The notes under the pieces: generated by a model
Databases searched by the model: none
Seen by the model: the letters and a program-made list of their open reading frames with translations, nothing else
Told to the model about the DNA's origin: nothing
Assembly (NCBI RefSeq): GCF_021134715.1
Contig: NC_060020.1
Coordinates: 5,828,001-5,892,000 of the forward strand
Direction of reading: 5' to 3'
Length of the DNA: 64,000 nucleotides
Source of the DNA: Daphnia pulex
Taxonomy: Eukaryota; Arthropoda; Branchiopoda; Diplostraca; Daphniidae
In this document: piece by piece, positions 54,500-64,000 of the stretch
Layout: each line of letters opens with the position of its first letter
Numbering within the stretch: position 1 is the stretch's first letter
Made by a program: the position numbers and the translations under genes

Positions 54500-54930
54500 G
54501 TGGACTGCTCCAGTTTCGCTCCTTGTTGTTGCTATATGGCCGAGCCGAGCCGAGCTGAACCATTCGCGCTAGACTATTTAGACCATCTACACACAAGGTA
54601 TATATGCATCGTCGATCGCTCGACAAGAGATCCGGGACCATCTCTAAAAAAGCTGCTGCACTAGGGCGTGTCTTTTCGTCTGATTTAAAAGACTACAGAG
54701 TTGCAGCTGCCGCTTTTTCGGCCGCCACTTTTTATACCTTTCATCTCGTCCTCTTGGAATTTTAGCTGCCGCTCGGCAAGTCTTTCACCTTCACGAAAAA
54801 AAAAACAAGAGCAGCGTGAAAAAATCGCTCGACGATGTGTGTATACTGCACGCGCTTTCCACTAGCTTGACCGGCAAGGAAAAAAAGAAAATGGTAGGAA
54901 CCCAAAAAGAAAAACAAAATGAGGCTTGAG

Positions 54931-54940
54931 CTATATTTAG
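54931..54940 (+). promoter_or_regulatory. Second MEF2-consensus site
   Basis: A second, identical CTATATTTAG lies 441 bases further upstream of the candidate myofilin gene. Two perfect copies within 0.5 kb make chance less likely and support muscle expression of the gene to the left. Confidence 0.55.
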
Positions 54941-57900
54941 ACACTGAGCGAAATATCTTCTGGGTTCTTCGCACACGTCGCATTACTCGCCCTTGACACC
55001 ATGCGCATTGGCTATACATTTTTTTAATTCAATTATTTTGGATTTAATTTTAATAAAAAATCTAAAAACAAAAAAGCATCGGCTGCGGTCGAAGCGACTC
55101 GGAATTTCGTCGTTCAAAAATAACGGATCGTAAAAAAGTTCTTATAACACACAACTAGATGGCGTTAAGTCTAGAAAACAATTGGCGGGGACTCGGTTTG
55201 AAATGAGTTTCGTCAGTTGGGAGTGCAGGTTATCACACATTAAAATAATAATATTCGTTTATCAATTAAATGTAAGAAAAAGAAGACTTACCAAATGTGA
55301 CTAGGCGAAAAAAGAGAATGAGACCGTACGACTGGTCGGAGTCAGTTGAAGAGATCAAAGATGCAAACCAATTCTAAATGAGTTCAGCTGATCTCTGTGG
55401 TCTCTGACCGTCACCGTTGCTGCTCAACAAGTTACTGCGGGAATGGTGATGGTGGGAAGACTCGAGCGAGCGAGAGAGATACTTGGGCAGCTAGGAGCGC
55501 TGGAGCGGAAGCAGAGAGGAAAGTGACGCCCTCTCAATTCCCCGGGCAGCGCTTCGCTGTGACGCAAAACTTTGCAATTGGCGATGCTCTCATTCGTTTC
55601 TGTTTCTCATTTTTTCTTTTTGCCATTCCAACCAAACGGCGGGGCGGAAAACAAGAAAGCAATTGTTGGCGCCTTTCTCCACTAAATACACTACAGTTGA
55701 ATTCAAATTTTTTTTTAAATTTATTTTCATACGTGAAACGGTGTGCGCAAAGAGTTGATAGTGTAGCAGTTTAGAAGCACGCGGGGATAGTTTGTTGGTG
55801 CTGAGGCTGGATGTGAAAAAGACCAGAGAATGTAATCCGACGCGGCGGAGCCCATTTTAGGAGCGGCAACTGGTTCTGTAATATTAGCTGTTTTATTTTT
55901 CCCTTCAAATAAAAAAAAAAATGCCTTTGAACTCCTTCCCATATCAGCTCCGTTACCTAACATTAATTAGTTGCCGGTGCTTTTTGAAATCGTGAATTTA
56001 ATTTTTCGATAGATCTCACAGGCGCGAAAACCCCTTCAAGTTCGAATCTGATGAAAAGGTCATAGAGTTTTTGGTTCTGGTTCAATCGATTCAGCATATC
56101 AAAGGTTTAAATGGCGAACATAATTGGACTCGTACCAGCTAGGCTACTAGATAGTTAGACAGATTATTAGGAACGATGCCTAAGCTAATACGCATGATTG
56201 GGCCGGCCTCATTCCAACAGGCGGCGCGCCCCATCTCCCAACCCCTTTTTACACGAATCTTTTTGGCTTGTTACGAAGAGACAAGCCGTCTTTGATCTCA
56301 TCCCAAAGCATTCAATTGAATTTGTTCTTCACCGCAGACAATTGATTCTAAAGTTGCATAATGCATGCTGCAAACTTGGTTCGCTTTTATCTATAGTGTG
56401 GCGTTAGTTCTCCTGGATTTTTATCCTCAATTGAGTCCATCTTCTTTTTGGAAGAAAAGAAGAAACCATTTAAAAATATCTGCGTTCAGCAGAAGCTATT
56501 CTTAGCGGATGTTAGAGTCAACAATCATGTCCCTCCGGGAACGAGCGGGACGCGCGTGTTTGCCGAATTGTAGGCAACTACTACTCTATACTACATTGCA
56601 GTCGGTCGGTTCCAAAACAACCGCTCAGCTCCCGTGAGCGGGAGTTTGCGAGAGAGAGAGAGAGCTTGCCAAGCAGCATCGTATCATTTACGGAAGGTAT
56701 GCTCCGGTTGAACTGACCGGGAGGAGGAGCCCTGTTGATTGCAACATCTAACGCGAGTTAATTTTTCTCGTGGCGCGACAGTTAACGGGGTCATCCGTCA
56801 TTGGAATCCGCCCAAAAAATTAATCTCACGTCGTTAAAACACTTGTAAAAAATGCGTTTGCGCGCAAAAGAAAAGGGGGAAAAAATACATAAAATTCTGA
56901 ATAACAACTGACATAAATTTTCTCGAAGTCTATAAATCTGTATTTTATGCTTAAATCTTCACCTCCGACAAAAACTATACCCTTCAACACATCATAGAAA
57001 AAGAGAATCGAAAATTTGTTTGAATTAAAAAAATGTTGAACGAGAACAAAAAATTGAATTGATACTCTCGACGTTACGCAGACATTACACAACATTTGTA
57101 AGTTATTTTCTGTTTTGTTGTTGTTTACAGCACACAAGGGGAGATTTAAACGCATGAAATACCAGTTAAGAATTCAACAATTTAGGTAAACGTTTCAACT
57201 AAATGTGTGTGTAATGTGTGTGTGTGTGTGTTTTTGCAAGTTCTCGTCGATTCATTTACACTGAAAACTAAAATGTAGTTAAGACCAAATAATTGGGTAT
57301 AATTCAAGAGAGGAGAATTAACAATACGAGGCATTTCTCTACAACCTTCTTCTCATTTTGAAAGACAGGTTGTGCAACAAATGGGAACAATCTTGTTTGG
57401 TTGAAGGACACGGCCTTGATGATATCTTGGATCACGAAGACATGAGATAAAATCAAGAGTTATCAACTTCTGCTTTTTAAGCGGGGAATTAATTCGACCA
57501 ACAGCAAACCGACCGGTTGGATTTCAGGAGAAGGAGGATAAACAAAAAAACAGGAGTGTGTGTGCACATTTTACATATACGAAGGACCGAATGAACGAGA
57601 ACGAAAACAGGATGAAAGGGGAATAATCTCAAGATAATCCAGGATGGGATGAAAGAATCGAGAGAAAATTCTTCTGGGGGAAAAAAATAACGAGTGACTA
57701 TGGTGATATGACCCAACACGAAAACAATCTTTTTTGTTTGTTTCTTTTCTTTTTATAGACAATTAGAAGAACAAATTGAACCGACGGGGGAGGAACATGC
57801 TGTTAACATGCTTTTTCAAAATCAGAAGAATAAATTAACCATAATTCTTTTTTTTTAAAGGGGGGGGGGGGGCAATGAGGAGAAACCGGTCGTGGATTTA

Positions 57901-58152
57901 GGAAGAATTCGGTGCAACTGGATTCTCTTCAATTAAAATTTTTTTTTTTTTTTTTGCTTGCATTTTCCTGTTTTGCACCACCAGTTCAGAATAGTATCAA
58001 GTTCTTATCAATTCCTAATTAGTCAGCCTGCCTTCGGCTGACATTAATTAATTCAAAAATACACGAGATGAATCATTTCTATTGTAGGGCTAAAGAGTAG
58101 ATCGAAATCTTTCGACTCGATTGTTGAGGCTTGTCCGAGAAACGACCGTTGC

Positions 58153-61100
58153 CTAGATGGAATATTTGACGATACGCTTTTGACGAAAGTCGTAGACTCT
58201 ACGACAGAGAAACACCCGATCGGCCGTTGTCGTCGTACATGTCGGTGGTAAGCGTAATCGCCGAGGATATTCCGACGTTTCACTCGTCATTGAAGGTATC
58301 AAGACGCCGGAAGGGGGAGGCAATCCTTGTTCCGTCATCTTGGCTCGCTTCCGATACCTTCGATTTCAAAAAATTCATATTTTCAAAACTGGCCGATAGA
58401 TGGCACGACACATTCGAAATCGACACTTAATTTCTCAAACAAAATGACATAAAAAAATAGATTTACACACCTGCAGTATTCATTGAAGGTGAGAACGTAG
58501 CATTTGTCTTCAATGCAAGCGACACTACAAACGTCTCGATGCCTGGAGGCGAAAATTTCATCATCTAGATCCGTCGTCCGCCGGCCGCCATCCGTGTGTT
58601 CCGGTCGATAGTACCAGAGGAGGGACATCATCATTTCGCCGTCGTCGGCATTCTCCCACAGGGAAGAAACTTTCGCAACAAACGGCAAATCTTTGGCTTT
58701 GGGTCCCGACTTGAGGAGAATACAGTCACGCATCCGCACGATGTCGCCCTGGGTGTGTCTCATGGCCGGGTAGCACTTCCGCATGACGGGCAGCTCCTCG
58801 TTCCTCAAGTGGACCAATGACTGAAAACTGTTTCCTTCCCACGACCAGCCATTGGACCAGCGGAGTGCGGGAGAGGAACTCGAAACGGGCGGAATAAGAG
58901 GCGAACGAGATTTCGATCCGCCACGTCTCGATTCCAATTTCATGGCCGGCGGCTGGTGGTGTGTACCATCGCTGTCGGCACCCAATCGCAGACCCGGTGA
59001 TGAGGCTCGCACATTTTTGGGATATTTCATTTTCGCGATGCTTTTGATTGTTTTCTTGCCGTTCACTTTCCTAATAAGATGAGGATCGTCCATCACTCGA
59101 CTCTTGACTACATCCGGCAGGAGGCAGCTGGGCTTTTCGCGACACTTTTTGTCCACGTCGCTTTTTGGCCCCGATTGTCTCAGACCAGTTGTCACCACCA
59201 GCGAAGGATCGCAGAACTTGCCAATCAAGTCCATGCCATGCTCGTGCGTCGGCTTCAGCTTTTTCCTTTGCTTTTGGCTGCAAGTTTTATCAGATTCCAT
59301 GCCGATAATTATGTCAGAACCGAGTCGCTTCTTCATTCCCTGACTGTGCTGGCCACTGAGCGTTGAGTGAAGCTCATCCGAAAAGTCGTTGGTGTTGAAG
59401 TTGCTGTCCAACTTTGTCAGCGATAGAGACTCGGGCGGAGAAGTTCTTCCATTGGTCGCCGGATGGCGGACATGGCTGCTAGTTTCCGTGACGTATTGGC
59501 AAGAGCACGTCCTGGAACAGTTTTCGAGACCACATCCAGCGTTGCCGCCGTCGCTGTTGACGCTGCTGACACGACTGCGCAGGCGAGACGAAACCGGACT
59601 CGGCGGAAAAACACCCGACAACGATTTCCTTTTGCGATTGTTGTTATTGTTGTTGTTGTTGTTGTTATTGTTGTTGATTTGCTGTTCCATCTTCTTCTCT
59701 CTGCTATCTGCTTCGTGATGGATGCCGTTTTTTGGGCTGGAGGTAGTAGGAGACGTCGGCTGCGGATCGGCAGCAGTTTCCAGTGGCCCAGTGGCGTGGA
59801 GTAAAAGTTCAGGAAGCAAAGACGGGACGGCCGGCGAACTGCTCGAACTACCAGCTCCTCCGCCACTCATTTGAGGCTGAACTAACGCGACTTGACAACT
59901 GGGATGAGGGATCACTGAATGTGATATGGAATTCGGCCCGGACCTCTTACCCTCACCTTTACATAACACAAAGAGAAGAAAAATGTTTTTTAAAAACTTT
60001 TATAATTAGGAGAATTTCACAATCGTGTATACCAGTAAGGGGTCCAGCCAATACGTTTTTTGGACAACTCGGTGACGACTGTCCGGTACAGGAGCAATTG
60101 GCGTTGATGCAACGATTGGCGTAAGCCGCTGAGCTGGCCATAGCTGGGCCACCAGGGAACGGGCAGAAATTCCTGGTCGACGACGACGAGAGCAGCATGG
60201 GATGGTTTAAAGATGCTGTGCTGCCAGCTTCAACTTTAGGGCAGGTATTGTTATCGCTTCCAGTTCCAGCGCCATTGTTTCCAGCCACACTACTGCTGCT
60301 TCCACTGGCAGAGGCTGCTTCGGCGGCGGCCAAAGGAAGCGGATTGCGGTCGTCGTGCATGGTCGAGGATGACGAGAGTTCGACGACGGATCGACTCGAA
60401 TCTCTTGCCAATCTCCAGTCAGGTCCCAATCCGCACGGGCTGGGTGTAGGCAAGTAACGAGTGAGAGGGCTGCAAGGTGGAGGACCCAGCGTCTGGTACC
60501 GATGGAGGTAATGGGCAAGATCCGCGTTGGTCGGTCCGACCAAAGGAGGAGGCGCTGCCAAAGCGTAGGCCGAATAACTATCGGCCAGAGCCACTGGAAC
60601 AAACCTGGACAGGGCAGGGCATATCATCATTGAATTTTTATAAAATAAAAAAAAGCTTGAGCGAGTTATTCAATTACCCTGATCCGGGTGGTGGTAGCAA
60701 GGCGAACCCGCGATAATAGGAAGGTGCAGCAGCAAAATGGGCGGCCGAATAAAGTGGCGGAGGTGGCGGATAAAAAGAAGCGTACGGAATGTCGACGGGC
60801 GGTCGGTACAGAGAAAAAGCCGGAGCCAGACGGGCCGCTGCTGTCATGTACGATTCGGCCGCCTGGATCGGATTGCTGAGCACTAACGGCACTCCACCAA
60901 AGGTCACTGTCAGATGAGAGAAAAACATGGTAAGATTGATGGGGTCAGCAAAAAATCACGGATGCGCGAGAGAGAGAGATAATAAAGTGCAAAAGATTTA
61001 TTATTATATATTTTTCTAGTTGGCAACGCTGCCGGGATGACTTGTCATGACGAGAGAAAGAAACTGAATTTAAGACGCAATTCCCAGTGTTATCTTGCGT

Positions 61101-63269
61101 TCGTTGGGTGAGTCGGGACTAACAGTAGAAATATATAAGGCCTTACACAACGTTAGTGGCAAGGTAAAGGTATCTGTGACGTTGGCATGACGTAACGACC
61201 TCGAACAGGCAGTTCGCAATGAAAAAGAAGTTGGCGCCAAAACATTTTGTTATGAGCTAATGCCAAAGGGGAATTCAGTCTATCAACGTTGTTATAATGT
61301 TCTAAACACGCCCTCTTTTGTCATAGGGGGGGAATTTCTCAAGGTCAACAATTCGAATTCGGGTTTTCCTTCTCATTCTTTTCTGATACTACATCACTGA
61401 AAATGACTTTGGTCACGGACTGGTTTGAAACCAACAGCCAAACAAACACGATCCAAGTTTGTGTGTGACCGTGACTATTTTTCAATAACCAAAAGAAAAA
61501 GAAAATCTACTTCATTTCCTTCCTTTCTATTCCGGTAGATCAGTGTGTTACAACAATAGAATATCATTCCATGGGCAATGGCAACTACGCAGTAGTTAAT
61601 GAACAAAACTCACGTGATGATGAAGAGAGCAGACGAATCGAGTGCACAACACGCGGAACACAAAACTGACACAAATTTTGGGGGGTTAAATAAGAGAGAT
61701 CTAGAAATGGCGAGTCTTCTTTTGATTATCAATGTCTACTAGTTTATCCCAACGGGAAACTGTTCTTGATTACACACACACACACACAACCAGAAGTAAA
61801 AGACAAAACACGCCAACTTGTGTGTCTGCACACATGCAGAGCCGAAGCACACACTGCTGACACTGCCGACTGGTCTCGTCTCGCGCCTTTACTGCCTCTA
61901 GCGTTCGGAAACTAAATGGTAAAGGCGAGTTTCACACGGGGAGGGAGGGAGGGGGGGGCAACCCCTCCTTCTTTTTTCCTCCCGACTTTTAACTATCGAT
62001 TTACACGCTGGCTGTTTCTTTTATCGCCGATAGAAATCGCAACATAAAACGTCAAAATCGTCTGTATCATGTTCCAGTTCTTTCTTAATAATAAAACGCG
62101 ATTGCTGAAAATGTGATTTTAAACGTGAACTCGTTTTGATCGTGATTCGTGAGGTCATGCAAACTTAATCAAGAATTGTGACAAAATGCCAGCATGTTTT
62201 TACAGCCGACTCGACAGTATCTAAAAGTAGATATTTCTTTTACATGAGAAAGAAAGAAATAATTAGTGAGCGAGACCTAGGCAGGGATTAATTAATCGTA
62301 TGCCGACGTCATCACGATCGATCACGTCTAAAGAATCGATACCAATAAATGACGTCACAACGCCAGGTTCTCCCCTCCCCGGCCACTTTTTTTTTATTCT
62401 AACCCTCCCCCCTCTTCCCGCACATTGTGTATTGTGACGCCAGTGAGAAAAAACGAGAACGACGACGGGAGAATCAAACAAAAAGAAAAATAAAAAAGGT
62501 CCATGTCCTCAATGCGAAAAGGGGAACTAAAAGAAGAAGAAGAAGAACAACCCGGGTTGTTGGCTGTGTAGCGGGCCGCCGAGTACAACGTACTACGCCC
62601 CTCACAGCACACACAACAGCTGACAATAACCGTGAGGAGGCCCCATACACACTTGGTAATAGTACACACGCAGCTAGAGCAATTTCGGCCAGTGAACTTT
62701 CATTCGTTCTCTCTTTTACATCCTTTTATCTTCTATTCATCTGCCCCTCTTCTTTCTTCCATTTTTCTTACCGCGAAACCTTTTGTGTGTGTTGGGAACG
62801 AGATTGGGACGATCATCTGATTGCATCGACGTGCGGGTTCACTCCCGACCCGACACAAAAAACGGCTGTTATTCTTTTGTCGTCGTTGTTGTCATGTTCC
62901 AATAAATGTTGAAGAAGAAAAGTGTGACTGACCTGAAGGTAAAGATGTTGTGGCCGCAACTCGTTCCGATGACCAACTCTTGTCGCGGTCTTTAGTCATG
63001 ATCATATGCCCGCCGGAAATGATGCTACTCCCGCCCGACGGTGGAAATGGCAAGTTGGTCGACGAAGACACTTCCGACGTCACTGGGTGGTGTTGATGCT
63101 GCTGCTGTTGAGACGGTTGTTGTTGCTGCTCGTGAGGCCGTGATGGCGCCCTTTCCTGTTGTTGTTGTTGTTGCAAATTTGGCGGTCGCATGTTGTACAA
63201 GGCGCCCAGCGGATTGTAACCGTCCGCGACAACGTCAGTTGGTGGCGACTTTTGTTTGGCTTGTTGTGT
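58153..63269 (-). CDS. wge: BAH-domain chromatin protein, winged eye/BAHD1 family (5' end not resolved)
   Basis: Five exons (63269-62933, 60906-60678, 60604-60033, 59956-58471, 58357-58153) join in phase to 942 residues. The first begins with an acceptor and phase 0, so at least one more coding exon lies upstream. The N-terminal two thirds are low complexity: a poly-Gln region near 63110-63170, Pro/Tyr/Ala-rich stretches, Ser runs, and poly-Asn at 59640-59680. The C-terminus is a BAH domain: GDIVRMRDCILLKSGPKAKD, PFVAKVSSLWEN, SLLWYYRPEHT, EIFASRHRD, SVACIEDKCYVLTFNEYCRY, and in the last exon ADRVFLCRRVYDFRQKRIVK. This matches BAHD1, a heterochromatin-associated repressor, and Drosophila winged eye. 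It acts in the nucleus, probably as a reader or scaffold on chromatin. The intron after the first listed exon is about 2 kb and the gene is the last one in the window. Confidence 0.93.
60907..62932 (-). other. Large intron of the BAH-domain gene
   Basis: About 2 kb between the poly-Gln exon and the next exon. It includes a CA run near 61767-61788 and GC-rich, pyrimidine-rich stretches near 61930-61985 and 62360-62420. The GC-richer DNA at 61600-62000 could be an internal promoter for a shorter transcript, but no start is evident. No other coding exon is recognised. Confidence 0.45.
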
Positions 63270-64000
63270 CTGCGGTTAGTAGAGATAATCAGTCAATAAC
63301 GAATGCCAAAGACGACGATATAACATTAACGAGAGAAATAATAAATGAGCAATTTCGGGAAACGGGAAGGGCAATCAACGCCATCAACTTGGTGGCGGCC
63401 GCAGTTGCTAAAAACGGACCAGAAGGAGAAAGATGAACAACAACTCGCTAACGGCCGGAGAGCGAATGGCCGCCATTAATACCCAAGGTTAGATATACTC
63501 GAGAACTGCGATGCAACAACATCAAAAAAGAAGGAAACCGTATCATCATCATCATAATAATAATATCTTATAAAATTTGCCGGAATGGGTTGTCGAACCC
63601 TAGTCACGTTATATATTTTACATGTCTGGAGCCAATGAAAAAGGAGGACAAGTATGGCGCTTCTTTTTCAATTGGCACTCGGGTCGGTTGTATATATTTG
63701 ATCGTGTTTTGTTTTCTTCCGCCCGGCAAATATGAAGATGCCCGCCCATCACTCTCAAGAGTCTATACAGCATACAACATCCTCAACAACAATATAACGG
63801 GAAGGACCTGGGATCCTGCCGCTGGCAGCTGAGAGACAAATAACACACACACGCCCGACAGAGCCGACGACTAGACTATCACGATCCCGGGCACAATGAA
63901 TACAATGATCCAACAGCTCGACGACGCTGTTGGCCCGCGTCTGGTCGCATCTAACCCTCCCCGCCCGTCAAACACACACAAGCAATCACTGCATCATCCC
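63270..64000. other. Upstream intron or 5' region of the BAH-domain gene
   Basis: The acceptor at 63270 shows that the transcript continues to the right. I cannot place the start exon on the minus strand; an ATG frame of 22 codons from about 63477 has no suitable donor. A plus-strand frame from 63896 is open to the window edge but lacks family resemblance. Confidence 0.35.

Larger units (their letters stand above)
53711..58152. other. Non-coding region between the candidate myofilin gene and the BAH-domain gene
   Basis: Next to 53710 this should contain the promoter and 5' UTR of the candidate myofilin gene, including the MEF2 sites. An ACTAGATGGCG motif is at 55154-55164. From about 56800 to 58150 the DNA is AT-rich with a GT run at about 57214-57230, a G13 run at 57860-57872 and poly-T at about 57940; this probably includes the 3' UTR of the BAH-domain gene. 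No other coding exon is recognised. Confidence 0.4.

Noticed and set aside
59079-59804. Plus-strand frames opposite the BAH-domain exon
   Set aside because: They are shadows of the large minus-strand exon, including Leu/Val runs that are the complement of the poly-Asn tract.

Overview
The window reads as nuclear DNA of a small-genome arthropod, most likely a branchiopod crustacean such as Daphnia. This is an inference: every conserved gene is of animal type, exons are split by introns of about 55-90 bases, genes are close together and often head-to-head, and several proteins look arthropod-like (an EcKinase-family protein, a winged-eye/BAHD1 protein, a candidate myofilin). No database was searched. 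Names rest on recognised protein motifs, and exon borders were placed by hand from GT/GC..AG signals and reading phase.

Layout. 1-6.4 kb: AT-rich, gene-poor DNA with degenerate duplicated segments, a 0.5-kb near-perfect hairpin (2364-2887) and small tandem repeats. 6.4-12.1 kb (minus): a 24-exon P5B ATPase (ATP13A2/3 type). 12.5-13.1 kb (minus): a small unidentified spliced gene candidate. 14-16.3 kb (plus): cytosolic aspartyl-tRNA synthetase. 16.4-17.6 kb (minus): RBMX2 splicing factor. 18.2-20.7 kb (plus): XPB/ERCC3 helicase of TFIIH. 21.1-24.7 kb (plus): exocyst subunit Sec5/EXOC2. 25.4-26.3 kb (minus): p24 cargo receptor TMED10. 26.7-28.3 kb (minus): EcKinase-like protein. 29-30.7 kb (plus): SAAL1. 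30.7-43.1 kb: long microsatellite-rich non-coding DNA around a small secreted midkine/pleiotrophin-like gene (36.5-37.1 kb). 43.2-45.8 kb (minus): PGM2-type phosphoglucomutase/phosphopentomutase. 49-53.7 kb (minus): a probable muscle gene (candidate myofilin) with three alternative, phase-matched 3' ends and two MEF2-consensus sites upstream. 58.2 to beyond 63.3 kb (minus): BAH-domain chromatin protein of the winged eye/BAHD1 family, whose 5' end lies outside what can be resolved here.

The block from 14 to 31 kb is a cluster of housekeeping genes (translation, splicing, transcription/repair, secretion) with compact divergent and convergent spacing. The right half holds developmental or tissue-specific genes in large non-coding surroundings. 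These genes do not form one pathway; they are ordinary neighbours. I found no CRISPR array, no rRNA or convincing tRNA gene, and no intact mobile element. The points most worth a second look are the long hairpin, the alternative terminal exons with MEF2 sites, the duplicated exon-like non-coding units, two GC-AG introns, and the small unidentified gene.
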